DNA of 16,735 bases, taken from CBDVBZ01 sp965372355 (GTDB lineage: Bacteria; Krumholzibacteriota; Krumholzibacteriia; WVZY01). Where the stretch lies: NCBI GenBank assembly GCA_965372355.1, contig CBDVBZ010000080.1, forward strand, positions 1 to 16,735. The letters are read 5' to 3'. The translations under genes were made by a program, and so were the position numbers. Shown piece by piece: positions 7,102-13,798 of the stretch. The notes beneath the pieces are model-generated. The model saw only the letters and a list, made by a program, of their open reading frames with translations, was not told the origin of the DNA and did no database searches. How positions within the stretch are numbered: the first letter of the stretch is position 1; the number at the start of each line of letters is the position of its first letter.

Positions 7102-7212
7102 GAGCGAGGCTCTTCCTCGGGATCCTCGCTCCACTTCGCTCCCTTCAGGGAACTGCCTGCCGATAGCGGCGTACAAAAAGGGGAAACCCCCTGGAAAACC
7201 TCCGTCCGATCC

Positions 7213-7250
7213 TATAAACTTATGTGGGGCCACCGAGTGTGGCCCCGCAT
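7213..7250 (+). promoter_or_regulatory. Probable -10 box and leader hairpin of the rhodanese-mauE unit
   Basis: TATAAA (7213-7218) is a good -10 box but has only a weak -35. Just downstream, 7222-7233 pairs with 7239-7250: eight perfect pairs GGGGCCAC/GTGGCCCC extended by four more with one G-U, closing the loop CGAGT. The transcript would begin with, or just before, this stem, an arrangement known to stabilise some mRNAs. The Shine-Dalgarno AAGGAG (7257-7261 region) follows before ATG 7271. An alternative ECF-like promoter, GGAAAC (7182-7187), 15 bases, CGTC (7203-7206), is also visible. Confidence 0.5.
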
Positions 7251-7270
7251 TGACTAAGGAGCCCGAATCT

Positions 7271-7822
7271 ATGACCTTTGCTAAGAACCTCATCGGCGGT
7301 GCGGTTATCATGGTGGTTGCCTTGATCGTGGGTGTCGCCCAGAATGCCGTCCGTAGCGACCCGGTCAAGCTGTTCCCCAAGATGCGGACGCCGGCTCCCG
7401 CCTCGTCCACGGCAAACGCCGCGACTCACTCGACGGAAAACGAGACCGCCTCGGAAGAAGTCATTAAATCCCAGTACGTTACCGAAGAGGAGCTGGCCGC
7501 GGGTGAGTTGTCGATGGCCCGGATGCGGACGATCATGGAGACCGGAACGGCAATTGTTATTGACGCCCGGGTGGCGGAGGAATTCGCCAAAGGACACCTG
7601 CCGGGCGCGTTGAACATCCCGATCTACGACTTCGTCGAGTACTACAGCCACCTCGATGAACGGGTGCCCATGGATGCTATGGTAATCGTCTACTGCCAGA
7701 GCGTGACGTGTGATGAGAGCGGGAACCTCGCACAGGAGCTTCGCTTGATGGGCTACGAGCGTGTCGTGGTTTACCGGGGTGGCTGGGATGAGTGGTCGGA
7801 GGCGGGTCTTCCCGTAGAATAG
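7271..7822 (+). CDS. Membrane-anchored rhodanese-domain protein
   Basis: The protein is 183 residues long. An N-terminal membrane anchor at about residues 7-27 is followed by a Pro/Ala/Thr-rich linker (about 38-62), then one rhodanese domain (about 78-182) with IVIDARVAEEFAKGHLPGALNIP, IVYCQSVTCDES and VVVYRGGWDEWSEAGLP. The active-site Cys is expected at C142 (YCQSVTC); a second Cys, C147, lies in the same loop, where CxxGxRS is more usual. The topology predicts an extracytoplasmic catalytic domain. The start at ATG 7271 is set by AAGGAG nine bases upstream. It is nine bases ahead of the MauE-like gene, so the two probably act together in transferring sulfane sulfur or electrons between thiols. 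The substrate is unknown. Confidence 0.93.
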   Translation: MTFAKNLIGGAVIMVVALIVGVAQNAVRSDPVKLFPKMRTPAPASSTANAATHSTENETASEEVIKSQYVTEEELAAGELSMARMRTIMETGTAIVIDARVAEEFAKGHLPGALNIPIYDFVEYYSHLDERVPMDAMVIVYCQSVTCDESGNLAQELRLMGYERVVVYRGGWDEWSEAGLPVE

Positions 7823-7831
7823 GATTTCGTG

Positions 7832-8329
7832 ATGACCGTAGAAGAATCAACGATTCGCAGCACCAACCCGTTGACGATCTTGCTCACCAACAAGGTGTTC
7901 GTTTTTGCGTTGAGGATTACCCTCGGTGTCATGTTCATCTATTCATCGATTCACAAGATCAGAGAGCCCGCCGAGTTTGCCATCGCGATTCGGAGTTACG
8001 AACTGCTGCCTGTTGGCCTCACCAACCTCTTTGCGCTCCTCATCGCGTGGAGCGAGGCACTGGCCGGCATCATGCTACTCCTTGGCGTTATGACGAAGCA
8101 GGCCGCGGGTGCAATACTCCTCATGCTGGCCATGTTCACCGCGGCCGTTCTCGCGACCATGGTCAAGGGGCTGGTCATCGACTGTGGCTGCTTTGGCACA
8201 GACGGCAACCAGTCCACGAACCTTCCACTCGTTATCAGGAATCTGTTCTTGATTGCAGCGGCCGCTATGGTGATGCTGTTCGACCGGGGGGCGTGGAGTG
8301 TTTCCTCTGTGTTCCCCAGACGCCGCTGA
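7832..8329 (+). CDS. MauE/DoxX-family integral membrane protein
   Basis: This 165-residue protein has four membrane segments (about 22-42, 62-84, 90-112, 131-150). It carries the DoxX/MauE core YSSIHKIREPAEFAIAIRSYELLP, with the conserved KIxxPxxFAxAIxxYxLLP pattern, and the motif DCGCFG with C118 and C120. MauE proteins are implicated in disulfide handling during methylamine dehydrogenase maturation, and DoxX proteins in thiol/oxidative stress. No mau genes are present, so a general thiol-redox role with the rhodanese is more likely. ATG 7832 is preferred over GTG 7829 because AGGA (7821-7824) is then seven bases upstream. The Shine-Dalgarno overlaps the rhodanese stop. Confidence 0.88.
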   Translation: MTVEESTIRSTNPLTILLTNKVFVFALRITLGVMFIYSSIHKIREPAEFAIAIRSYELLPVGLTNLFALLIAWSEALAGIMLLLGVMTKQAAGAILLMLAMFTAAVLATMVKGLVIDCGCFGTDGNQSTNLPLVIRNLFLIAAAAMVMLFDRGAWSVSSVFPRRR

Positions 8330-8362
8330 CCGGTGGTCTTGCCGGCGTCCGGGTTCGATTGC

Positions 8363-8399
8363 GTCGCGGGTGGCGCCCATCGGGCGCCGGACCCGCGAC
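8363..8399. terminator. Strong hairpin between convergent genes
   Basis: GTCGCGGGT (8363-8371) pairs perfectly with ACCCGCGAC (8391-8399), and inside it GGCGCCC (8372-8378) pairs with GGGCGCC (8382-8388). This makes a 16-pair stem with a two-base bulge and loop ATC. It lies between the stops of the MauE-like gene and the regulator gene, so it can serve both. A U-run is lacking on either strand. Confidence 0.65.
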
Positions 8400-8409
8400 C
8401 AAAAATCGA

Positions 8410-9297
8410 TTAGTCACCGCTGATTCGGCTATCCCACTGCAGAATAGTCTTGTACAGCTCCCGATTGGTCCTTGCGCCGGCGAACGCATCCAGAAACTCG
8501 GGTGTCGCACACAACCGCGCAATCCTCGCGAGAGTCGATATGTGGAACTGTGGTTTCGTCTCGTCACCGATGACGAAGAACACGGTCCTCACTCGCCCGT
8601 CTCCGTCGGGCGAAAACTGGACGTTACGCTTGAGAGAAATCGCACCGACCACCGGTGTATCGAGATCGGGAACAAACGCGTGCGGGATCGCTACCCCCCC
8701 GCCAACGATTGTTGGAGCCTGTCGCTCCCTCTTCTTCAACCGCTCTAGCACGATATCACTGGTGAGCGACTTCTTGCGCTTGGTGACAAGCTTTGCAAAA
8801 CGCTGAAAAAGGCGATCCTTGCTCTGCACGATGACTCCGGTGACACACAGTGCCGGATCCAGGTAGTTGGACAGGTCATCGCCCCCGTCCTTCTTCGAGC
8901 GCTTCTTCTTGCGCCCCGTTGCCGGTACCGTCGCTCGACGGACGAATCCTTTCGCCGGCCTGCCTTTCAGCGCTTCGCGCAAATCGGAAAAATCCTCAGG
9001 TGCAAGTCCGCTTTTCATCGCCGTGATCATGAACTCGGCTGCCTCGGGAGTGTCCCTCAGAAACTCGAGAACATCGGGATGAATCTGGCGCGCGGTACCC
9101 ATCAGATAGCCCACGGATACCCCGAGCATGTCCGCCACCTGGACGATTCGCTGCTTCGGGATCTTGTGCTGTCTCCCCGCCTCGATCTGGCTGAGAAACG
9201 CGGGGGAGACACCGAGCTGTCTTGATAATTCCCTCAAACTTATGCCCTTAGCCTGTCTCAAGAGGCGTATTGTAGGGCCAAAGGCAATGCCTTGCAT
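8410..9297 (-). CDS. XRE-family regulator fused to a PTS EIIA type-2 domain
   Basis: The protein is 295 residues. Residues 6-66 form a Cro/CI-type helix-turn-helix (TIRLLRQAKGISLRELSRQLGVSPAFLSQIEAGR). A helical stretch (about 72-115) and a very basic linker (RKKKRSKKDGGDD, 129-141) follow. Residues about 144-290 match the PtsN/fructose-type EIIA fold with the phosphorylatable His206 in GGGVAIPHAF and a second conserved His252 in FHISTLARIA. The start at ATG 9297 is fixed by AAAGGAG six bases upstream; the longer frame to 9348 would run through the operator. Family knowledge suggests that EIIA-type phosphorylation could tune DNA binding. Targets are unknown, but tandem GTGTAC sites lie in its own promoter region, so autoregulation is likely. 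Confidence 0.9.
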   Translation of the reverse strand: MQGIAFGPTIRLLRQAKGISLRELSRQLGVSPAFLSQIEAGRQHKIPKQRIVQVADMLGVSVGYLMGTARQIHPDVLEFLRDTPEAAEFMITAMKSGLAPEDFSDLREALKGRPAKGFVRRATVPATGRKKKRSKKDGGDDLSNYLDPALCVTGVIVQSKDRLFQRFAKLVTKRKKSLTSDIVLERLKKRERQAPTIVGGGVAIPHAFVPDLDTPVVGAISLKRNVQFSPDGDGRVRTVFFVIGDETKPQFHISTLARIARLCATPEFLDAFAGARTNRELYKTILQWDSRISGD

Positions 9298-9322
9298 ACG
9301 TGCTCCTTTCGGTAAATGGGCG

Positions 9323-9381
9323 AAAAGTGTACTCAAAAGTGTACTCAAATGTACACTGAACGATTAACCGACTAATGTCAA
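9323..9381 (-). promoter_or_regulatory. Promoter and GTGTAC operator cluster of the XRE-EIIA gene
   Basis: On the plus strand AAAAGTGTACTC occurs twice in tandem (9323-9334 and 9335-9346), followed by AAATGTACACT (9347-9357). The second and third units form a perfect inverted repeat, AGTGTAC, six bases, GTACACT (9338-9357); the first is an extra half-site 12 bases away. On the minus strand a perfect TTGACA lies at 9381-9376, so the operator covers the expected -10 and start site. This is typical of a repressor site. Confidence 0.7.
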
Positions 9382-9431
9382 GCGTGATCTGGACGATCGG
9401 CGCAAAAACTCAACGATTTCGGGGCCGGGAC

Positions 9432-9467
9432 AAAAAAAACAGAAGCGCGCCTACAACCGACTAGGCG
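9432..9467 (-). terminator. Probable terminator of the M20 gene
   Basis: Read on the minus strand, CGCCTA (9467-9462) pairs with TAGGCG (9453-9448) across an eight-base loop. After eight more bases there is a run of eight T (9439-9432). The spacer before the T-run is longer than usual, so efficiency is uncertain. It lies about 70 bases past the M20 stop. Confidence 0.5.
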
Positions 9468-9535
9468 TTTGTCCTACACACCTGTCAACAATCGCCGACA
9501 AAGCGCTACTGGGTCACTGCGGCGGCGCTACAATT

Positions 9536-10774
9536 CTAGTCCTGCAGCGCGACGTGCGCGAAGACTTTTGCGTCGGCCAGCGTCGCGGATATGCGCGAGT
9601 ACTCATCCGCCGTGTGCGCCACCTCATCCTGAGTGGACCAAACGGCGCAGTAGAAGCCTGCATCGCGGAAGTATTTGCCGACGGTTCCTCCACCGATTCC
9701 CATGGGTTTCGGCTTCCGTTTGCGCAGATCCCTGATTGCTCGTGCGATCGCGGTGGCAACCGGCGCATCGGGAGGTGTCGGCGGAGCTGCGGTTTCCATT
9801 TGAGGGTATTCCACAGCGATCTTGACCTTGTAACGTTTCTCCGTCTCGCGGACCATCGCCTGCGTCGCCTTCTTCACAGCGCTGAGCTTATAGTCCGGCA
9901 GCACCCGGCAGTCGAAGAAGAAAACATCTTCTCCGGGGATCGTGTTGACGTTCGGAACGTTGGCTTCCCTCTTTGTCGGTTCGAAGGTCGAGATCGGGGG
10001 ATCGAAAAGCGGGTCTCGTTTTTTGAATTTGCCGTATAGCGTTTCCAGCCGCGTGGCGAGGTAGCAGGCGGCCTTGTGAGCATTCCTGCCCTTCTCCGGT
10101 GTGGAGCCATGGGTCTGCTTGCCTCGTGTATGAAACCGCATCCACAGGATGCTCTTCTCGGCGACCTCGATCATCGTTCCCTTGTGATCACCGGCGTCGG
10201 GGATGATGATGAGGTCATCTTTGCTAAAAAGCGATTTGTGTTTGTCGAGCAGGTAACGAACACCGTACTCGTTGCCCGTTTCCTCATCGGCGCAGAGAAT
10301 GAGCCCGTATGGCAGGTTGGGAGACAACCCGGTATCCCGGAAGGCCCTGGCGGCAAGCAGCGATGACACCATCCCCTGCTGGTTGTCCTCGGTTCCGCGC
10401 GCGATCACTTTGTCTCCATCGACGCGAACCACCCACGGGTCGCCCGTCCACTTGCTCAGATCGCCGGGCGGAACGACGTCCGTATGCGTCATGATCCACA
10501 CACGTGGCGACTTCTGGCGCCCGGGAAGCAGCGCTACCAGGTTCGGTCGATGCCCGGATGGAACACGCTTGTCGGGAGCGTTGTACTGCTCGATGTCGGT
10601 GAACCCGATCGACGCCAGATACTCCTTCAGGAACTCCACCTTTTCGATCTCGCCAACACCGTCGTTGTCAGGTCCCAGCGCGGGGCGCTTGCACAGTTCC
10701 GTCTGGAGACGGATCACTTCGTCGTGGTAGCCGTCAATAGCCTTCGCCATCTTCTCCATTGCATTCTTATCCAT
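9536..10774 (-). CDS. M20-family metallohydrolase (ArgE/DapE-like dipeptidase/deacylase)
   Basis: This 412-residue zinc hydrolase has the full M20 ligand set: THTDVVPPGD (H97, catalytic D99), RGTEDNQQG (metal-bridging D130), ADEETG (catalytic E164, metal E165), D193 in IPDAG and H387 in DEVAHTADEY. H222 in GKQTHGSTPEKG is the usual dimer-interface His. The long blocks around VEDNQQG, NVPNVNTIPGED and MGIGGGTVG resemble the archaeal and spirochaete M20 group often labelled DapE/ArgE-like. The exact substrate (dipeptide, N-acyl amino acid) is unknown. The start at ATG 10774 has AGGAGA six bases upstream; the frame continues upstream to 11137 but only as antisense-type noise across the PqqD gene. 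It is downstream of the oligopeptide transporter, so it may cleave imported peptides. Confidence 0.94.
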   Translation of the reverse strand: MDKNAMEKMAKAIDGYHDEVIRLQTELCKRPALGPDNDGVGEIEKVEFLKEYLASIGFTDIEQYNAPDKRVPSGHRPNLVALLPGRQKSPRVWIMTHTDVVPPGDLSKWTGDPWVVRVDGDKVIARGTEDNQQGMVSSLLAARAFRDTGLSPNLPYGLILCADEETGNEYGVRYLLDKHKSLFSKDDLIIIPDAGDHKGTMIEVAEKSILWMRFHTRGKQTHGSTPEKGRNAHKAACYLATRLETLYGKFKKRDPLFDPPISTFEPTKREANVPNVNTIPGEDVFFFDCRVLPDYKLSAVKKATQAMVRETEKRYKVKIAVEYPQMETAAPPTPPDAPVATAIARAIRDLRKRKPKPMGIGGGTVGKYFRDAGFYCAVWSTQDEVAHTADEYSRISATLADAKVFAHVALQD

Positions 10775-10973
10775 TTGTTCTCCTGTCTTGGTGCGACCTT
10801 CGCGGGTCCTGCCTGCCTGTCCTCTGAAAGAGGGTCCCCGGAGGGGGTCGCCGAACTCCCCAGCCGTGCTCACGAACGTTGCTCGTGGACTGGGACGGCG
10901 CCACCCGCAAAGGACAACGGCCCCCGCCGGCGCATGCAGCACCTGTCCTGGAAGGTCTGCCGCAAGGCCAAGT
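10775..10973 (-). other. 199-base leader region between pqqD-like and M20 genes
   Basis: No gene is seen. It contains copy B of the 20-base repeat and a small inverted repeat, CACGA/TCGTG, around 10870-10887. Its length, compared with the 15-base gap between the two preceding genes of the cluster, suggests an internal promoter or a processing site. Confidence 0.4.
10815..10834 (-). repeat. 20-base dispersed repeat, copy B
   Basis: On the minus strand this is identical over 20 bases to 7082-7101, and similar G-rich sequence precedes both copies. It lies 40 bases upstream of the M20 start codon, in the same orientation relative to that gene as copy A has to the rhodanese gene. Confidence 0.75.
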
Positions 10974-11306
10974 CTACACCTCGATGAGACCGGCCCTATG
11001 CATCTGTCTGATAAAAGTCTCCAGCTTGTCGTAGAGAGGTTCGACTCGATCTCCAAATTGCTCGTGGAGCGATTCGCCGATCTGTTTGACGGTGCAATCG
11101 CCGTCACAGAGCCGCCACACGCACGTCCCCACGTCATCGAGATGAACGCGGACGGGGCGGTTGCTCAGGATCTTCTTTAGCAACCGCCCCATCACGTTCT
11201 CACCATAGCGAGGAATCAAGACATCGACAGTGCCGTCCTCGAGTTCCTCGAATGGCCTCGCCTGCCTGGGTCTGAGCTCGTACAGATTAAGGACCTTTTC
11301 GGACAT
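10974..11306 (-). CDS. PqqD-like (RRE-fold) small protein
   Basis: The protein is 110 residues. The C-terminal half (about 53-110) carries the PqqD pattern: VHLDDVGTCVWRLCDG, then TVKQIGESLHEQFG, then a final helix LETFIRQMHRAGLIEV. In PQQ and RiPP pathways this fold binds a precursor peptide's leader. No radical SAM enzyme or recognisable precursor peptide is in the window, so a PQQ role is not supported. The N-terminal half (LNLYELRPRQARPFEELEDG...VLIPRYG) is an extra segment found in stand-alone PqqD-like proteins. The ATG at 11306 is 15 bases after the transporter stop and has no clear Shine-Dalgarno, suggesting translation coupled to the transporter. A role linked to peptide binding or import is inference. 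Confidence 0.82.
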   Translation of the reverse strand: MSEKVLNLYELRPRQARPFEELEDGTVDVLIPRYGENVMGRLLKKILSNRPVRVHLDDVGTCVWRLCDGDCTVKQIGESLHEQFGDRVEPLYDKLETFIRQMHRAGLIEV

Positions 11307-11321
11307 CGCGATTCAACCGCT

Positions 11322-13283
11322 TTACCGGCGAGAGGCGGCCGCTCTAAGCGGCAATCCGATCAGCAAATAGCCCAGGATCAGGAATACGAGGAGCCCCAGC
11401 CAGCCCTGCGGTGGCAAGGAGATCATCGGCGCTGTCTCCCACCCCTTATCGATCATCGAGTGACCCAACACAATAAACGCGATAATCACGGCCATCAGTG
11501 ATTCGCCGGCAATAAAGCCGGATGCCAAAAGGACACCGGTGTTTTCCGCCTTCATCTTTGTTTTATCATCCGCGTTGCGTTTCTGAAGCGCACGATCGAG
11601 AAAGAAACGAATGATGCCACCGACAAAGATCGGCGCCGTCGCGGTAAACGGCAGATACATCCCGACGGCGATGAGCATCGGGCTGGGCGCCTTGATCAAG
11701 ATGAGCGCGCCGGCCATCAACATTCCGACAATCACCAGCGGCCAGGCCATGTCGCCGCCGACGATACCCTTTGCCATGAGAGCCATCAGACCCGCCTGGG
11801 GGGCAGGAAGAAGCCGGCTACCAATCGTATACACCTCGTGAAGCGCCATAATGGCAAAGGCGAGAAAAAGAGCGGCGAAAACAACGCCGATAATCTCGGC
11901 AATCTCCATCTTGCGTGGAGAACCTCCGAGAATATACCCGACCTTCAAGTCCTGCATCATGTCACCGGCAATTCCCGACGAACAGCAGATCACACCGGCA
12001 ATCCCCAGAACAGCCATGATGCCCTTCGGTCCGGTAATACCCAGGGCGACCATGATAATGGCCGAGATGAGGAGTGTGCTCAGCGTCAAGCCGCTGATGG
12101 GGTTGTTCGATGAACCGATCAGACCCACGAGATACCCGGCCACGGCCGCAAACAGAAACCCCAGGAGAACCATGATGATCGTGAGTATGACCGATCCCAC
12201 GATCGATCCGCTAAAGTAAAAGTAGAGCGCCAGCATCGGAACCGCCAGGGCGCCGATCGCTATGAACACTTTCTTAAAATCGAGATCGGTTTGCAGTCGC
12301 CCGAGGCCCTTGCCGCTCTGTTTCGAGGCGTTGATATCGCGGATGGCCTTCGAGATACCGTCTATGAGCGATTTACGAAGGCTGTAGAGCGTGTAGAAGG
12401 CGGCCACAATCATCGTGCCGACGGCGAGCGGTCTGACCTGTGAGGTCCATACGCTATTTGAGACGGCTTCCCATCCGTTGCCCTCGGCGAGCACCGCCAG
12501 TTCCGGGTTGAGAAACACCGAGAGCGGCACCAGAAACCACCAGCCAAAAACGGCACCGGCAAACAGAACGGCGGCAACCCGCATCCCGACGATATAACCG
12601 ACACCGACCAGAGCGGGCGACGCGGACGGCGTTTCCAGAAGAATCCCACCGCTATACGTGAACTGCTGCCCCATCATTTCGATCTTCGACGACGAGAACT
12701 CGATAAACTTCGCGGCGCTGTCGCGGATGAGTGTGACGCCATAACCGTTCTTGAGAGTTTCCCACAAGGCGGCGAAACCCATCGCGGCGAACAAATACCC
12801 CGCACCGGTCTGTCCTCCCTGCCCCGCCTTGACGATCTCGGAGGCCGCGATGCTCTCCGGGAATGGAAGCGTCTCATCCTCCACCATGGTTCGGCGAAGA
12901 ATAATGATAAAGAGAACACCGAGCGACCCACCCACGAGCATGATCAGTGTGGAATCGAGATAGTGGAGGGTGTCCCAGACACCGCTGAGAATAAATGCCG
13001 GCAGTGTGAAGATCGCACCCGCGACCAGCGCCTCGCCAACCGACGCCGTCGTTCGCGCGATGTTTTCTTCGAGGATCGTTCCTCCCATAAGCCGCAACGC
13101 CGCCATCGCGACAACAGCCGCCGGGAATATCGCCGATACCGTTAAGCCCGCTCTCATACCGAGATACGCGTTGGCGGCGCCCAGGACCAAGGCCATCAAT
13201 ATGCCGAGTACCATCGCCTTGAGCGTGAGCTCCGCCAGATTGGTTTCTTCCGGCACAAACGGCTTGTAGGGTGTTTTGTCCAT
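11322..13283 (-). CDS. OPT-family oligopeptide transporter
   Basis: This 653-residue polytopic membrane protein of the OPT/YSL superfamily has the family hallmarks YLGMRAGLTVSAIFPAAV (40-57), LPFPESIAASEIVKAG (139-154), the GSSNNPISGLTLSTLL block (390-405) and CCSSGIAGDMMQDLKVGYILG in the middle. Many hydrophobic helices cover nearly the whole length and the size is normal for bacterial members. OPT proteins import oligopeptides, or metal chelates in the YSL branch, using the proton gradient; the substrate here is not determinable. The start at ATG 13283 has GGGAGGAG immediately upstream. It is first in a probable operon with the PqqD-like gene and the M20 hydrolase, which favours peptide uptake. 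Confidence 0.96.
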   Translation of the reverse strand: MDKTPYKPFVPEETNLAELTLKAMVLGILMALVLGAANAYLGMRAGLTVSAIFPAAVVAMAALRLMGGTILEENIARTTASVGEALVAGAIFTLPAFILSGVWDTLHYLDSTLIMLVGGSLGVLFIIILRRTMVEDETLPFPESIAASEIVKAGQGGQTGAGYLFAAMGFAALWETLKNGYGVTLIRDSAAKFIEFSSSKIEMMGQQFTYSGGILLETPSASPALVGVGYIVGMRVAAVLFAGAVFGWWFLVPLSVFLNPELAVLAEGNGWEAVSNSVWTSQVRPLAVGTMIVAAFYTLYSLRKSLIDGISKAIRDINASKQSGKGLGRLQTDLDFKKVFIAIGALAVPMLALYFYFSGSIVGSVILTIIMVLLGFLFAAVAGYLVGLIGSSNNPISGLTLSTLLISAIIMVALGITGPKGIMAVLGIAGVICCSSGIAGDMMQDLKVGYILGGSPRKMEIAEIIGVVFAALFLAFAIMALHEVYTIGSRLLPAPQAGLMALMAKGIVGGDMAWPLVIVGMLMAGALILIKAPSPMLIAVGMYLPFTATAPIFVGGIIRFFLDRALQKRNADDKTKMKAENTGVLLASGFIAGESLMAVIIAFIVLGHSMIDKGWETAPMISLPPQGWLGLLVFLILGYLLIGLPLRAAASRR

Positions 13284-13480
13284 CGCTCCTCCCCAGGAAA
13301 GAGTGTGCGGGTTCGAGAGCCAGTGCTTGCTTCAGAAAACGAGAGACCGGCGGCGGATTGGCGTACCAAATCCGTGCCGATCAAGCGGCTATCAGGTCCG
13401 CGGCGAACGGAGTGCCACGGCGTCAAACCAATGTCTTGCACGAGGTGGGGAATGCCACAAGTTGAATAATATTAACATTT

Positions 13481-13509
13481 TATTTACCAGGGACAGCGCG
13501 CGAAGTCAA
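13481..13509 (-). promoter_or_regulatory. Possible promoter of the OPT-pqqD-M20 cluster
   Basis: On the minus strand TTGACT (13509-13504) is followed after 17 bases by TAAATA (13486-13481) in an AT-rich patch. The -35 is strong and the -10 only fair. The predicted leader to the OPT start is about 190 bases, long enough for regulation, though I recognise no riboswitch in it. Confidence 0.4.
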
Positions 13510-13605
13510 GCAAAAACGAAAACCGACCACTGGCGTGAGGCCGCAAGGGGGTCCAATAAACGGGTCGGGAAACGGTGGTTGTGGAGGTCTTTGGGGGAGG
13601 AAAAA

Positions 13606-13661
13606 GGCGGCGCGCCACTCTACTTATCGCCCACTCTGCCTGATTCAAGTGATGCGCCGCC
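13606..13661. repeat. Long inverted repeat between divergent promoters
   Basis: GGCGGCGC (13606-13613) pairs with GCGCCGCC (13654-13661). After a two-by-two internal loop, CACT (13616-13619) pairs with AGTG (13648-13651), leaving a 28-base loop. No T-run follows on the plus strand. It could be an RNA structure, a protein-binding site, or a terminator for upstream transcription. Confidence 0.5.
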
Positions 13662-13769
13662 GATTACAGGAGCCGCCAACACGGACGGCTTGAATATGTA
13701 CTCATTCGTCGCCCACCCCACCCAATCCTTACACAAATGGCTATGATTTTTTTGCCGTTTCCCGTATGT

Positions 13770-13798
13770 TGGACACACGCTCAAACCCTCTGTCTAAT
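13770..13798 (+). promoter_or_regulatory. Sigma-70-like promoter of the oxidoreductase-ferritin unit
   Basis: TGGACA (13770-13775) and TCTAAT (13793-13798) are separated by 17 bases, and each matches consensus at five of six positions. The predicted transcript starts near 13805, about 32 bases before ATG 13837. Confidence 0.55.

Larger units (their letters stand above)
6916..7270 (+). other. 355-base structured intergenic region
   Basis: No credible gene is present. The region holds a weak terminator-like element (about 7041-7074), a 20-base repeat found again at 10815-10834, a hairpin with arms GAGCGAGG (7102-7109) and CCTCGCTC (7124-7131), a possible promoter near 7213-7218 and a strong leader hairpin at 7222-7250. 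An open frame running in from 7073 to the rhodanese gene has no family features and is rejected as coding. Confidence 0.6.

Noticed and set aside
7073..7270. Upstream extension of the rhodanese gene in the same frame
   Set aside because: AAGGAG and an N-terminal membrane anchor fix the start at 7271; the extension crosses the repeat and the hairpin leader and has no domain features.
7792..8748. 318-residue plus-strand frame
   Set aside because: Overlaps the MauE-like gene in another frame and runs antisense through the EIIA domain and the terminator hairpin; composition is noise-like.
9323..9357. CRISPR-like tandem repeats
   Set aside because: Units are 12 bases with no spacers and lie in a promoter; they fit an operator.
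10775..11137. Upstream extension of the M20 gene
   Set aside because: It is another frame of the PqqD-like gene plus a noncoding leader; the family homology and an AGGAGA site both begin at 10774.
13284..13474. Riboswitch in the long OPT leader
   Set aside because: No recognisable conserved riboswitch core; only small imperfect stems are visible.
13276..13746. 156-residue plus-strand frame in the divergent intergenic region
   Set aside because: No family resemblance, no plausible ribosome site, and it crosses the OPT promoter and the inverted repeat.
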